64,000 nt of DNA. Origin: Cellulomonas sp. URHD0024 (GTDB taxonomy: Bacteria; Actinomycetota; Actinomycetes; Actinomycetales; Cellulomonadaceae). Numbering within the stretch: the stretch's first letter is position 1; each line of letters opens with the position of its first letter. Positions 1-9,004 of this stretch are shown one piece after another. A program made the position numbers and the translations under genes. The stretch lies in NCBI RefSeq assembly GCF_000426185.1, contig NZ_KE384505.1, forward strand, positions 249,741 through 313,740, written 5' to 3'. The notes beneath the pieces were generated by a model. It saw only the letters and a program-made list of their open reading frames with translations, ran no database searches and was not told where the DNA came from.

Positions 1-382
1 CCGTCGTCGGATCGCTCGGGGTCGCTGCCGCAGGGTCCGTCGAGCTGTCGTCGTCGGGATAGATGAGTGCGGCGACCAGCGCGAGGCGGATCGCTCGTTC
101 GACGGCCGCCACCCCGGCCTCGTCGGCCGCACCGACTGCTGCGGGCAGGTCGGAGGCGCGGACCTTGCCGCCGTCACTGAGAGCCGCGACCGCCTCGAGC
201 ACTTGCAGCACGCTCGCGTCCGAGCCCGCGAGTGCGCGTTCGAGGCTCGATCGGCTCGTCGCCCGCACAGCGAGCGACGACAGCGTTGCCGGCGACGGCG
301 ACGCGAGATCCGGCCGACTGCGCAGGAGCGCGACGAGCTCGTCGTCGCTGCGCTGGCGCAGGTAGCCGATGAAGGAGGACAT
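1..382 (-). CDS. helicase-associated domain protein, N-terminal part (runs off window start)
   Basis: The minus strand reads open from an ATG at 382 to the window edge, giving about 127 residues that begin MSSFIGYLRQRSDDELVALL. A short helix with RSDDELVALLRSRPDL followed by a segment about choosing a winged-helix path (LQVLEAVAAL) is typical of the actinobacterial helicase-associated domain family (XPB/Ssl2 N-terminal-like, Helicase_C_3). The role of this family is not settled; it is usually found in large proteins of about 700-800 residues, so most of the gene lies outside. No Shine-Dalgarno is visible. A TATCGT hexamer at 390-395, seven bases before the ATG, would fit a leaderless transcript. 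The family call rests on the N-terminal pattern only. Confidence 0.7.
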   Translation of the reverse strand, partial: MSSFIGYLRQRSDDELVALLRSRPDLASPSPATLSSLAVRATSRSSLERALAGSDASVLQVLEAVAALSDGGKVRASDLPAAVGAADEAGVAAVERAIRLALVAALIYPDDDSSTDPAAATPSDPTT

Positions 383-572
383 CCGGTCAACGATACGTGG
401 GTGTGGCCGGGCTCACGTGCGTTCGTGCGATCTGGTTACCAGACGGTAACGATTGTCGGCTCCGGCTGTGGGTCTGGTTCGGCGTCCCTGGGCCACGCGT
501 CGTACCGGGCCTTGACCTGCGCCGACGAGTGCCGCAACCGAGCCGCCGACACACGGTGCTCGCGCATCTTCG

Positions 573-599
573 GCCTCCGGCTGGTCCTCAGCCGGAGCC
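573..599 (-). terminator. hairpin overlapping the stop of the HNH gene
   Basis: On the minus strand CTCCGGCT and AGCCGGAG form an 8-bp perfect stem (575-582 with 590-597) around a 7-base loop; the stem begins in the last codons of the HNH gene and spans its TGA. There is no T-run, as is common in GC-rich actinobacteria, so terminator function is inferred. Confidence 0.45.
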
Positions 600-2729
600 G
601 ACGACGGGTTGGCCGTGCCGGTCGGTGAACATCCATCTGCCTCGGCTCTGGCGGACGGTGATCCTGTGGTCGTGGACCCATGTGTGGTGGGCCCAGCACA
701 GGAGGCAGCCAGTCGCGACATCGGTGCTCCCGTTGTCACGAGCCCAGTGCTCGGTGTGGTGGATCTCGGACAGTGCGGGCGGTGCCGCGCAGTCGGGTGC
801 CTGGCAGTGCAGGTCACGAGCGATGATCGCCCGACGTTTGTGTCCGGTGTACGTGCGCTCCGCGCGGCCGACGTTCAAGACCTGCGACTCCGGACCGAAC
901 ACGATGCGGGTGACCGTCGAGTCGCAGGCGAGGCGGGCCAGGACGGTGTCCGGGATCGGGCCCGTGCCGACGAGCTCAGCGACCGCAAACCGCTCGACAT
1001 CGCCGACGGGCGCGGGTCGTCGTGACAGCCGCGCGCCGGCGTTGGAGAGCGGTTCGCTGTCGCCCGAGTTCGGTTCGTCGTCGCGCGAGAAGTTCGGTTC
1101 GTCGTTGCCCGAGAACGGTGCGACTTCGCCGAAGAAGGGTGGGCCCTGGCCGGGCGACGGCACGCCCTGGCCGGACAACCATGCTCCTTCTGCCGCGGAG
1201 GGTGCGTTCTCGTCGTCGCTCTCGCGGGCGGTCTCGCGACCTGTTGCGCCGTCCCTTCCGTTCCCCGCGTGCGGCGGCTGCTCGTCCCCTGCGGTGATCC
1301 GTTGCCCGAAGCCGGTGCTGGGCTCTGACGCTCGTGAGAGAGCGCGGGTCAGGCTCTCGAGGTCCGTCACGACGCTGATCTGCGGGCGGTGGGTGCCGGT
1401 GGCGCCGGTGAGGTCGTTGTCGAGAACGGTCCGCACCATCGTCGTCAGAGCCGTCGCTCGCTTCCGGCCGGCCGGCTGTCCGGCGCTGGTCGCGGTCCGT
1501 TCGGTCAGCGCCGTCAGCGCGGCTCGGAGTGCATGGCCGTGCTCCGTGGTGAGGAACCCAGACAGGTGGCACCCGTTCGTCGTGTCGGCCAGATCCAGGA
1601 ACTCGGCCTCGCTCGCGTCCCGGTAGCCTCGCTCGTCGGCCTCCGGGTCCGCCTGGGCGGCCCAGCGACGCGCGAGCAGCCGCAGCTGTGCCGGAGGCAG
1701 CACCCGGGCGTGCTCGAGCAGGAATCCCTCACCGCACTCCTGCGCGGACGCGGTCAGCGCCGCGCGACGAGCGTCGGTCGTCGTCGTGATGGACGCGAGC
1801 ACGTGGGCCGCCTCGATCGACACCGCGCCGCAGACCGCGTCCGTTGCCGTGGCGGGCAGGTCGTCGCGCATCGCTCGTCCGAGTCCGACGAGACGTGACG
1901 CCTGTCCGTGCGTCACCCGACCCTCGGCGGCCACCCACGACGTGATCGACCGGTTCCGCGCGTCGAGGGCCCACCACCCGTCCGCCTCCACCACGGCCAC
2001 CGTCTGTGCCGCGATGGCGGTGAGCCGACCCGCGAGCCGCAACGCCTCGCCCACGACGGCTGCCGCGGCGGCTCCCTCGATGCGGCCGGAAGCCGTGGGC
2101 TCGGCCAGCGACGCGAGCGCGTCGACGAACGAGTTCAGCCCATCGAGCGTCTCGCGGAGAGTGCCTGCAGCCCGCGCTGGCTGCGCTGGCTGTGCACGCT
2201 GGACAGGCTCTGCAGGCGCGGGAGGTCTGGCGGGCGCGGCACCTCCAGCTGGTCCGGCGGGCGAGGGTGGACCCGCCAGCCCGGCGGGCGCCGCAGGTCC
2301 CGAACGCCCGGCAGGCCCAGCAGGCCCAGCAGGCGCGGTAGGCCCGGCAGGCCCAGCGGGCGCGGCAGGCCAAGCAGGCGCGGCAGGCCCGGCAGGCCCG
2401 GCAGGCCCGGCAGGCCCAGCAGGCCCAGCAGGCGCGGCAGGCCCGGCAGGCCCGGCAGGCGCGGCAGGCCCGGCAGGCCCGGCAGGCCCGGCAGGCGCGG
2501 CAGGCGCGGCAGGTCCAGCTGGTCCGGCGGGTGAGGCTGGTCCCGCTAGTCCGGCGGGCGCCACAGGTCCCGAAACCCCGGCGGGCGCGGCAGGGGTGGC
2601 AGGCCCGGCAGGCGTGGCAGGCCCGGCAGGCGTGGCAGGCCCGGCAGGCGTGGCAGGCGCGGCAGGCAGGACGGGCACGGCAGGTCCGTCCTGCGCGGTG
2701 GGTCCGCGGTTCGTCGCATCGACGGTCAA
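588..2729 (-). CDS. DUF222 / HNH endonuclease (13E12 family) with collagen-like N-terminus
   Basis: 713 residues. Residues about 15-185 are almost only Gly, Pro and Ala, mostly as G-P-A triplets. A DUF222 domain follows (about 195-480). A poorly conserved, acidic linker with DEPN repeats comes next, then an HNH nuclease module near the C-terminus: [21 protein letters not shown] and [12 protein letters not shown] give the Cys pairs and metal-binding His residues. DUF222-HNH proteins occur in many copies in actinobacterial genomes and are probably nucleases of selfish or repeat-associated origin; the cellular role is unknown. The start is a TTG with AAGGGGG four bases upstream; a stop codon lies just before it in frame, so no longer form exists. 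The 3' end carries a hairpin. The Gly-Pro-Ala part is unusual for the family, which normally begins near DUF222. Confidence 0.85.
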   Translation of the reverse strand: MTVDATNRGPTAQDGPAVPVLPAAPATPAGPATPAGPATPAGPATPAAPAGVSGPVAPAGLAGPASPAGPAGPAAPAAPAGPAGPAGPAAPAGPAGPAAPAGPAGPAGPAGPAGPAAPAWPAAPAGPAGPTAPAGPAGPAGRSGPAAPAGLAGPPSPAGPAGGAAPARPPAPAEPVQRAQPAQPARAAGTLRETLDGLNSFVDALASLAEPTASGRIEGAAAAAVVGEALRLAGRLTAIAAQTVAVVEADGWWALDARNRSITSWVAAEGRVTHGQASRLVGLGRAMRDDLPATATDAVCGAVSIEAAHVLASITTTTDARRAALTASAQECGEGFLLEHARVLPPAQLRLLARRWAAQADPEADERGYRDASEAEFLDLADTTNGCHLSGFLTTEHGHALRAALTALTERTATSAGQPAGRKRATALTTMVRTVLDNDLTGATGTHRPQISVVTDLESLTRALSRASEPSTGFGQRITAGDEQPPHAGNGRDGATGRETARESDDENAPSAAEGAWLSGQGVPSPGQGPPFFGEVAPFSGNDEPNFSRDDEPNSGDSEPLSNAGARLSRRPAPVGDVERFAVAELVGTGPIPDTVLARLACDSTVTRIVFGPESQVLNVGRAERTYTGHKRRAIIARDLHCQAPDCAAPPALSEIHHTEHWARDNGSTDVATGCLLCWAHHTWVHDHRITVRQSRGRWMFTDRHGQPVVGSG
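2290..2690. repeat. 9-bp GC-rich repeat tract coding (Gly-Pro-Ala)n
   Basis: Dozens of near-identical 9-mers of the type GGCCCGGCA, GGCGCGGCA and GGCGTGGCA run through this stretch. Read on the minus strand they encode the collagen-like part of the HNH protein. The unit is a multiple of three, so copy-number change by slippage would keep the frame. In another frame the same tract reads as a long Cys-Arg-Ala-Cys ORF, which I treat as an artefact. Confidence 0.9.
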
Positions 2730-3001
2730 CGTGCCCCCTTAAATGTTCCGGAACGGCCGAGATCGCCGCGCCAAATGTCTTCTGCACACGAGTGTCCCAG
2801 GTGCCACTGACATTGATGGTGGGCCGATCGGACCGCGTCATCCCAGGTCAGCACGCCGGATGCCCTCCACGGAAATTGCCGTCGAGCCGTCCACAGCCCC
2901 GGAAAAAGAATCGTCATCCACAAAGGAGTGATGATTCCGGCCCGACATCGGCGAGCACGACATGAACGCCGACGCGTCCACAGCTATTCGTGCTCCGATG
3001 G

Positions 3002-3346
3002 CTACGGCGCCACGCACGTCACGCAGGTGCTCGCCGTGGGGAGGGCCTCAAGACGGGCCTCGGGGATCGGTCGGCCGCACACCACGCACACGCCGTAGCT
3101 CCCGGAAGCGATCCGTCGGAGTGCCGCGTCGATGGCAGCGAGGCGAGCGAGCGTGTCCTTGGCCAGCGCGTCGACCTGAGCGCGCTCGAATGCGATCGTC
3201 GCGCCCTCCGGGTCGTGCTCGTCGTCGGCGTTGCTGTCGCGTGAGGCGTCGACGACCGACCGATGCTCCTCCTGGAGGGAAGCGAGCCGGTCGAGGGTGC
3301 TGAGTCGGAGGGCGTCGAGGCGGGCGACCCTGCTTCGACGTGCCAT
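3002..3346 (-). CDS. DksA/TraR-family C4 zinc-finger protein
   Basis: 114 residues. An N-terminal helical hairpin (about 5-80) with acidic residues DDEHDPEGATIAFERAQVD leads to a C4 zinc finger, CVVC near 87-90 and CVTC near 108-111. This is the layout of DksA/TraR proteins that enter the RNA polymerase secondary channel. Actinobacterial short members are poorly studied and often called RNA polymerase-binding or DnaK suppressor proteins. The ATG at 3346 is the natural start of the domain; longer frames upstream would read through the divergent promoter of the cold-shock gene. It ends 260 bases from the HNH gene start. Confidence 0.85.
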   Translation of the reverse strand: MARRSRVARLDALRLSTLDRLASLQEEHRSVVDASRDSNADDEHDPEGATIAFERAQVDALAKDTLARLAAIDAALRRIASGSYGVCVVCGRPIPEARLEALPTASTCVTCVAP

Positions 3347-3608
3347 GCCCCGATGGTGCGACCGCTGGGTGGGTGGCGGCCAGTCGGAGGGTGGCGAACG
3401 GTCCGTGGGTGGCGGTTCGGCCGCACCATGACCGCGGCCGGCCAGACCAGGGGGATCGCGCCGTCGTCGAGCCGCGCTACCCGTTCGGGTGGTGAGCCTC
3501 GGGCGCCGCGAGGGCGCGCTGGGGCGTCGGAGCACGTGAGGCGCCCGACGCCTGCGCAGGCCGGTAGCCTTGGACAGTACGTCTCTTACTTGAGGACAGG
3601 GGTTCACC

Positions 3609-3992
3609 GTGCCTACCGGCAAGGTCAAGTGGTTCGACACCGAGCGAGGCTTCGGGTTCATCGCCAGCGACGACGGCGGCGAGGTGTTCCTGCACGCCTC
3701 GGCGCTGCCCGAGGGGGTGACGGCGCCGAAGCCCGGTGCCAAGGTCGACTTCGGGGTCGCCGACGGTCGACGCGGTCCGCAGGCACTGTCGGTGAAGCTC
3801 CTCGATCCGGTCCCTTCCGTCGCGAAGGCGGCCCGCAAGCCCGCCGAGGACATGGCCGTCATCATCGAGGACCTCATCAAGGTGCTCGACAAGATCGGCA
3901 ACGACCTGCGTCGCGGCCGCTACCCCGAGAAGGCCCGGGGCACCCAGTACGCGACGCTCCTGCGCGCCGTCGCCGACGACATCGAGGCCTGA
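3609..3992 (+). CDS. cold-shock domain protein with C-terminal extension
   Basis: 127 residues. The first 65 are a cold-shock domain with the RNA-binding motifs KWFDTERGFGFI (RNP1 side) and EVFLHASAL (RNP2 side), so it binds single-stranded RNA or DNA as a chaperone. The remaining 60 residues (KAARKPAEDMAVIIEDLIKVLDK...) are helical and not part of the usual 67-residue CspA; actinobacteria have such 127-residue forms. The start is GTG with AGGGG six bases upstream. A TAGCCT hexamer at 3565-3570 could be the -10 box. The next gene starts three bases after the stop, so the two are probably cotranscribed. Confidence 0.93.
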   Translation: MPTGKVKWFDTERGFGFIASDDGGEVFLHASALPEGVTAPKPGAKVDFGVADGRRGPQALSVKLLDPVPSVAKAARKPAEDMAVIIEDLIKVLDKIGNDLRRGRYPEKARGTQYATLLRAVADDIEA

Positions 3993-3994
3993 GC

Positions 3995-5143
3995 ATGGCC
4001 GCAGCGACGAAGGACGCCGTTCTCGGCTCGGCGGTCGACCTGGCACGCGAGGTCGCGATCGAGCTCGCCGAGAATGCTGCCGACGTCGGCGAGTACCTGG
4101 GCCTCGTCGTCGAAGGTGAGCGCCTGATCTCGCACCGCTTCGCCTCGACCGCCCGGGGGTACCGCGGCTGGGAGTGGACGGTCACCGTCGCGCGCGTCCC
4201 GCGCGGTCGCACGGCGACGGTGTGCGAGGCCGAGCTGCTGCCCGGGCCTGACGCGGTCCTTGGCGAAGCCTGGCTGCCGTGGTCCGAGCGGATTCGTCCG
4301 GGGGACATCGGCCCCGGTGACGTCCTGCCCTTCCGTGCCGACGACCCGCGGCTCGAGCCCGGCTGGACGCCGACCGGTGACCCGGAGCAGGACTCGGTGG
4401 CGATCGACGAGCTCGCGCTCGCTCGCGTGCGGGTGCTGTCTCCCCAGGGTCGCGACGAGGCCGCCGAGCGCTGGTACCGCGGGCCGCACGGTCCGACGAG
4501 CGCCGGGGCCGTCAGCTCGGCGGCCGCCTGCCACAGCTGTGGGTTCCTCATTCCGCTGCAGGGTTCGCTCGGCACGGTGTTCGGCGTCTGCGCCAACGAG
4601 TGGTCGCCCGACGACGGCATGGTGGTCAGTCTCGACCACGGCTGCGGTGCGCACTCCGAGACCGACGTCGAGGCCGCGCCGACGGAGTGGCCGTTGCCCG
4701 ATCCTCTGATCGACGAGCTCAAGCTCGAGCTGGTGCCTCCGACGGCCCGGGTGAAGGCCGAGGTCGCGGCGCCCGCTGACGAGCTCGTCGCGCCCGAGCC
4801 CGAGGCTGTGCCGGCGACGGATGTCGCGGACGCAGGCGTGGACGAGCTGGTTGTGCCCGAGCCCGAGGCTGCGCCGGCGACCGATGTCGCGGACGCAGGC
4901 GTGGACGAGCTCGTCGCGCCCGAGCCGGAGGCCGTGCTGGCGACCAGTCTCGCGGACGCAGGCGAGGACGAGCCCGTTGAGCCCGAGCCCGAGGTCGCCG
5001 CTCCGGTGACCGGTGCCGCGGACGTGTCCGAGGTGGCCGACGACGCCGCCGAGGTGGGCGACGTCGTCGGGCCGGATGGGCCCACGGACCAGCCGGACGC
5101 CGGCCCCGACCAGTTCGACGTCTCGACCGCGCCAGAGTCGTGA
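3995..5143 (+). CDS. DUF3027 domain protein with acidic repeat tail
   Basis: 382 residues. Residues 1-245 match the actinobacterial DUF3027 family: a helical start AVDLAREVAIELAENAADVGEYLG, a basic segment, and a conserved CHSCGFLIPLQGSLGTVFGVC patch followed by DHGCGAHSE, whose Cys and His residues look metal-binding. Function is unknown. The tail (about 246-382) is acidic and contains three 21-residue repeats of the type DELVAPEPEAVPATDVADAGV. The ATG lies three bases after the cold-shock stop. Its TGA overlaps the GTG of the sacsin-like ATPase gene (GTGA), which points to coupled translation and a common job for the pair. Confidence 0.9.
   Translation: MAAATKDAVLGSAVDLAREVAIELAENAADVGEYLGLVVEGERLISHRFASTARGYRGWEWTVTVARVPRGRTATVCEAELLPGPDAVLGEAWLPWSERIRPGDIGPGDVLPFRADDPRLEPGWTPTGDPEQDSVAIDELALARVRVLSPQGRDEAAERWYRGPHGPTSAGAVSSAAACHSCGFLIPLQGSLGTVFGVCANEWSPDDGMVVSLDHGCGAHSETDVEAAPTEWPLPDPLIDELKLELVPPTARVKAEVAAPADELVAPEPEAVPATDVADAGVDELVVPEPEAAPATDVADAGVDELVAPEPEAVLATSLADAGEDEPVEPEPEVAAPVTGAADVSEVADDAAEVGDVVGPDGPTDQPDAGPDQFDVSTAPES
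4778..4966 (+). repeat. three 63-bp in-frame tandem repeats
   Basis: Copies at 4778-4840, 4841-4903 and 4904-4966 each begin GACGAGCT and encode 21 residues of the acidic DUF3027 tail; a partial fourth copy follows. Divergence is low, which fits recent expansion. Confidence 0.93.
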
Positions 5144-8100
5144 TCCCGGACGCCTTCGGCACGGCAGCCGTAAGAGCTGCCGTCCTGGGGGCGTGGCGAG
5201 CGTCGCCCGCACGGCTTCGGGAGGACGCGAACACGGAGGAGGACCACGCCCGCGGCTACTACCGCGACCGCGTGGTGGTCGAGCTCGCCCAGAACGCGGC
5301 CGACGCCGCGACGCGTGCGGAGGTCCCGGGCAGGCTGCTGCTGCGGCTCGACCGCTCCGACGACGGCACCCTGGTCCTCGTCGCGGCCAACACCGGCGAC
5401 CCGCTCGAGGCGGACGGCGTCGTGTCGTTGTCGTCGATGCGGGCCTCGTCCAAGCGCGGGGACCGGCCGACGAGCGCCCAGGTGGTCGGTCGGTTCGGTG
5501 TCGGGTTCGCGGCAGTCCGGGCCGTGTCCGACGAGATCTCGCTGCTGTCGACGACCGGGGGGGTGCGCTTCTCAGCGCGCGACACGGCTGGCCTGCTGGC
5601 CGAGTCCAGTGCGGACAACCCAGGGCTCGCCGACGAGGTCCGGCGTCGCGACGGCTCCCTGCCCGCACTCCGGCTGCCGTTCCCCGCAGCCGGCAGCCCA
5701 CCCGCGGGGTACGACACGGCGGTCGTCCTGGAGCTGCGTGACGAGGTAGCGGCCGACGAGGTCCGTGGCCTGCTTCGCGACGTCGGCGACCCCCTCCTGC
5801 TCGGCCTGCCCGGGCTGGTGGAGATCCTGGTCGAGGACAACACCTCGGACACCCCGAACCGTCGCATCGCGGACGTGCAGGACCGGTGGACGGTCCTGTC
5901 CGCGGAGGGTGAGCTTCGGCTCGACCTGCTGGCGGACCGGCCCGTCGAGGAGCGCAGCGCCCGGACGTGGCGCGTCACGTGGGCGGTGCCTCGCGGTCAG
6001 GCCGAGTGGGCTCGCGTGGTGCACGCCCCGACACCGACCGACGAACCCTGCACGGTTCCCGCGCTCCTCGTCGCGACCCTCCCGCTCGATCCGACACGGC
6101 GGCACGTCGCCGGCGGACCCCTCACCGACGCGGTCCTCGACCACGCCGCGGACACCTATGCCCGGCTCGCGCACGAGCACGCCATGGCGGGGGACTCCGG
6201 TGCCGCGCTCGCGCTCGTCCCCATGGGCCTCCCGGCCGGTGCGCTGGACGGTGCGCTGCGTGAGCGCATCGTCGACCGGCTCTCGCGCACCCCGCTGCTG
6301 CTGAGCGCGGCAGTGGCAGATGCCGATAAACGAGGACCGGTGAGCGGCACGGCACCGAGCCGGGCCGCAGACCGCGGAACGGCCGACCGCCCGCTCCCCA
6401 CGCCGAGCCGGGCCGCAGACCGTCATGGCACCGCGCACCGCCCGCTCGTCGCGCCGAGCCCGGCTGCCGAGGGCCGTGGCACCGCCGACCGCGCGCTGCT
6501 GGCGCCGAGCCGGGCCGTCATGCTCGCGGGGCCAGCCGGTCACGAGGTGCGCGCGGTCGCCGCGCTGGGCCGCCGGATCGGGGGACTGGTCGTGGTGCCC
6601 GCGGGCAGGGAGGCGCAGGCCCGCGTCCTGGGCGTCGAGGCGCGCGGACTCGCCGACGTGGTCGAGGAGATCCGTGGCATCGAGGACGGAGGCTGGGCGG
6701 ATCTGTACGACGCTCTGAGCCCGCTCGCGGACGACGCCCGGGATCGTGAGGCTCTCGGCGCGCTGCCGGTCCTGCTGGCCGACGGTCGGGTCGTGCGGGG
6801 CGCGCGCGGCCTCGTGGTGCTCGACGCCGCGGTCGCCGACGCCGTCGGCCCGGACGCCCTGCGGGACCTCGGACGGTGGGGGCTGCGCGTGGTCGACCCC
6901 CAGGCCGCGCACCCGCTGCTGGCGCGGCTCGGCGCTGACGCTCCCGATGCACGTGGCCTCCTGCAGCACCCCGCACTCCGGGCCGCGGTCCTCGAGCAGG
7001 CCGACGACGACGACCTCCAGCTCGCCGACGAGGTCACCGACGCGGTCCTGGCGGTCGTGCGGGCCGTCGTCGGCGACGCGGACCCCCGGGACGCCGCGGA
7101 AGCCGTCGGTGGCGCGGCGGCGTGGCTCGGTCTGGTCACCCTGCCGGCCGCCGACGGGGAGCCCACCCCCGCGCACGGGCTCGTGCTCCCGGGTGGTCCC
7201 GCGGCCGCGCTCCTGGACCCGCGGGTCGTCGCACCGGTCACGCTGGACGCGGTCGAGCGCTGGGGTCCGACGACGCTCGTCGCTGCCGGTGTGCGGGACG
7301 ACCTGGCCCTGGTGCGCGTCACCGACGTGGTCGCCGAGCCTGCGGTGCTCGATCCCGACGGCACCGACGACGCGAGCCTCGCCGCGCAGTCGCTGGACGG
7401 CTGGCCGGAGTACGTGGAGCTCCTGTCGGCGACGTTGGGGGCGGGCGAGTACGTGGGGGACGCGGTCGCGGTGGCCGACCTCGACGCTGTCGATCCCGAC
7501 CGCTGGCACGAGCTGCTGTCGCGCCTGGCCGGTGAGCCCGAGCTCCGTCGGGCGTTGCTCGAACCCGTCCGCGGGGAACGTGGCGCGACGGCGCCGTCCT
7601 ACACCGCCTGGTGGCTGCGCGAGCGTGGACCTGCTGGGCTCGGCGGGATCTTCGCGGTGGACGACGACAGCGACCAGCGCGCGGGCGGCGAGGACGTCGA
7701 CGAGCACGACGACGACGGGCAGGTGACCTCGACGCCCGACGGGATCACCCCGTCGCGGACGCGACGGTCCGACGATGCGGCGGGCTCCACCCTGCGCGAC
7801 GTGCTGCCGGGGGCTCCGGACGTGCTGCGGGGGCTCGACACGGCCGTCCAGGTGGCGCTCGGGGGCGTCGCGGGCCTGGACGACCTCCGCCCTGAGGCGT
7901 GGCCGGCCCTGCTCGACGCGCTCGGCCCGGCGGGCACCCCGATCGACTCGGCGACGGCGGTCGCGCTGTGGCGCGGGCTCTCCGCGACCGCGGTGCGCCT
8001 CCCGGAGTCCGGTGGTGCCGACCCCCTGACCGACGGTCCCGAGCGGGTCCCCGCGATCGTCGCACCCGGTCGCGTGGCGATGGTGCACGCCGACGACGCC

Positions 8101-8532
8101 GCGGTCGCCGACCAGCCGATGTGGTGGCAGCGGACCGACGTCGCCGCGATGGTGCCGTCGACCTCGTCGCGCGCCGAGGCACTGGCGCGGTTGCTGGACA
8201 TCCCGACGGTCGCCGAGCTCGCTGCCGGGCAGGTGGACCGGGCCCAGGACGGCGTGGTCACCGCTGTCCCCGCCGGGGTCGCCGCCGTGGTGCCAGGCGC
8301 GCCCGTGACGTGGGTCGAGCACGACGAGCTCACTGTCGACGGCGCGCCCGTCGACTGGTGGGTGACGGGCGTGGGGCCGACGGCCCTGGTCCGGACCGTC
8401 CACGTCGCGGGGCTGGCCGCCGGGCTCGCGCAGGCCGCCGGTCGATGGTGGGCACGCAGTGCGGTCGAGGCGGTCCTGGTGACACCGGAGCGTGCCGACG
8501 AGCTGGCCCTCGACGCAGCGCTCGAGGACTGA
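5140..8532 (+). CDS. sacsin N-terminal ATPase-like (GHKL/Hsp90-type) protein
   Basis: 1,130 residues. The N-terminus has the Bergerat ATP-binding fold: ELAQNAADA near residue 48 is the N-box, AANTGDPLEADGV near 86 the G1 region and GRFGVGFAAVR near 118 the glycine-rich lid. This is the sacsin/Hsp90-like class, so ATP-driven chaperone or remodelling activity is likely; the rest of the protein has no domain I recognise. A Pro-Ser-Arg-Ala-Ala repeat insert lies at residues about 406-460, and an acidic Asp-rich stretch near 845. The GTG start overlaps the DUF3027 stop. In actinobacteria this ATPase and DUF3027 are often neighbours. The last codons (LED-stop) belong to the first unit of a 16-bp tandem array. 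Confidence 0.85.
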   Translation: MIPDAFGTAAVRAAVLGAWRASPARLREDANTEEDHARGYYRDRVVVELAQNAADAATRAEVPGRLLLRLDRSDDGTLVLVAANTGDPLEADGVVSLSSMRASSKRGDRPTSAQVVGRFGVGFAAVRAVSDEISLLSTTGGVRFSARDTAGLLAESSADNPGLADEVRRRDGSLPALRLPFPAAGSPPAGYDTAVVLELRDEVAADEVRGLLRDVGDPLLLGLPGLVEILVEDNTSDTPNRRIADVQDRWTVLSAEGELRLDLLADRPVEERSARTWRVTWAVPRGQAEWARVVHAPTPTDEPCTVPALLVATLPLDPTRRHVAGGPLTDAVLDHAADTYARLAHEHAMAGDSGAALALVPMGLPAGALDGALRERIVDRLSRTPLLLSAAVADADKRGPVSGTAPSRAADRGTADRPLPTPSRAADRHGTAHRPLVAPSPAAEGRGTADRALLAPSRAVMLAGPAGHEVRAVAALGRRIGGLVVVPAGREAQARVLGVEARGLADVVEEIRGIEDGGWADLYDALSPLADDARDREALGALPVLLADGRVVRGARGLVVLDAAVADAVGPDALRDLGRWGLRVVDPQAAHPLLARLGADAPDARGLLQHPALRAAVLEQADDDDLQLADEVTDAVLAVVRAVVGDADPRDAAEAVGGAAAWLGLVTLPAADGEPTPAHGLVLPGGPAAALLDPRVVAPVTLDAVERWGPTTLVAAGVRDDLALVRVTDVVAEPAVLDPDGTDDASLAAQSLDGWPEYVELLSATLGAGEYVGDAVAVADLDAVDPDRWHELLSRLAGEPELRRALLEPVRGERGATAPSYTAWWLRERGPAGLGGIFAVDDDSDQRAGGEDVDEHDDDGQVTSTPDGITPSRTRRSDDAAGSTLRDVLPGAPDVLRGLDTAVQVALGGVAGLDDLRPEAWPALLDALGPAGTPIDSATAVALWRGLSATAVRLPESGGADPLTDGPERVPAIVAPGRVAMVHADDAAVADQPMWWQRTDVAAMVPSTSSRAEALARLLDIPTVAELAAGQVDRAQDGVVTAVPAGVAAVVPGAPVTWVEHDELTVDGAPVDWWVTGVGPTALVRTVHVAGLAAGLAQAAGRWWARSAVEAVLVTPERADELALDAALED
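6355..6504 (+). repeat. in-frame repeats inside the sacsin-like gene
   Basis: Three units (6355-6402, 6403-6453, 6454-6504; 16-17 codons) each start with CCGAGCC and encode PS(R/P)AA(D/E)-type peptides; a fourth start follows at 6505. They form a low-complexity insert between conserved parts of the ATPase. Confidence 0.85.
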
Positions 8533-8613
8533 CGCGCTCGAGGACTGACCCGCTCGAGGACCGACGCGCTCGAGGACCGACGCGCTCGAGGACCGACGCG
8601 CTCGAGGACCGAC
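8518..8613. repeat. six 16-bp tandem repeats spanning a stop codon
   Basis: Six head-to-tail copies of GCGCTCGAGGACYGAC run without a gap. The first copy contains the last codons and the TGA of the sacsin-like gene; the others lie between it and the convergent DUF2530 gene. Copies 1-2 have ACT, copies 3-6 ACC at the variable site, so the array grew in steps. The core CTCGAG is palindromic. Confidence 0.95.
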
Positions 8614-8643
8614 GCGCGACGAACCTGACGTCGCTTCCGCTAC

Positions 8644-8922
8644 CTACTCGGTGCCGGCCGGTGGGACGGCGTTGGTCGCACCGTCCTGGTCCAGCGGATG
8701 ACGCCGGGCCCACCGGACACCCAGCAGGCCGAGGGCGATGCCGACCGCGCAGACCCACACGGCGTCCCAGGCGATCGATCCCATGGCAGCGAGCACGGCG
8801 GTGACGACGAGCGCGACCGCCCACACGAGCGTGCCGGTCCGCATGACCCGGCCGAGGTCCACCGGCACCGGGGGTGGCGGGGTCCGGCGAGGGTTCAGCA
8901 TCGACGAGCGGGACGGCGGCAC
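8644..8922 (-). CDS. DUF2530 small membrane protein
   Basis: 92 residues from a GTG at 8922, or 85 from an ATG at 8901. After a Pro-rich start (NPRRTPPPPVPVDLGRVMRTG) there are two membrane helices, TLVWAVALVVTAVLAAMG and WVCAVGIALGLLGV, then RWARRHPLDQDG. This is the actinobacterial DUF2530 pattern; function unknown. I prefer the GTG because TACCCT at 8929-8934 lies exactly six bases before it, as in a leaderless promoter, whereas neither start has a Shine-Dalgarno. The gene is convergent with the sacsin-like gene across the 16-bp array. Confidence 0.82.
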   Translation of the reverse strand: MPPSRSSMLNPRRTPPPPVPVDLGRVMRTGTLVWAVALVVTAVLAAMGSIAWDAVWVCAVGIALGLLGVRWARRHPLDQDGATNAVPPAGTE

Positions 8923-8928
8923 GGGACG

Positions 8929-8934
8929 AGGGTA
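8929..8934 (-). promoter_or_regulatory. candidate -10 box of a leaderless promoter for the DUF2530 gene
   Basis: TACCCT on the minus strand, followed by six bases and then the GTG. The same TANNNT-N6-start spacing is found before the WXG100-like, csrA and marR genes of this window. No clear -35 box. Confidence 0.4.
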
Positions 8935-9004
8935 GCCCGGCCCGGACGGCGTGGACGCCCTCGACGACCTCGACGGTCCGGCGATACCGGGATGCCCCGC
9001 GACC

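Noticed and set aside
1729..2841. Long minus-strand reading frame rich in Cys-Arg-Ala-Cys
   Set aside because: It is the alternative frame of the 9-bp Gly-Pro-Ala repeat tract; no ribosome site and no family, and it overlaps the HNH gene.
2888..2984. Three TCCACA motifs (2890, 2917, 2977) like DnaA boxes upstream of the HNH gene
   Set aside because: Only one is within one mismatch of TTATCCACA, spacing is irregular, and no dnaA, dnaN or AT-rich unwinding region is near. Not enough for an origin.
5572..8403. 943-residue reading frame opposite the sacsin-like gene
   Set aside because: High GC keeps the antisense frame open; composition is Arg/Gly/Val-rich and without motifs.
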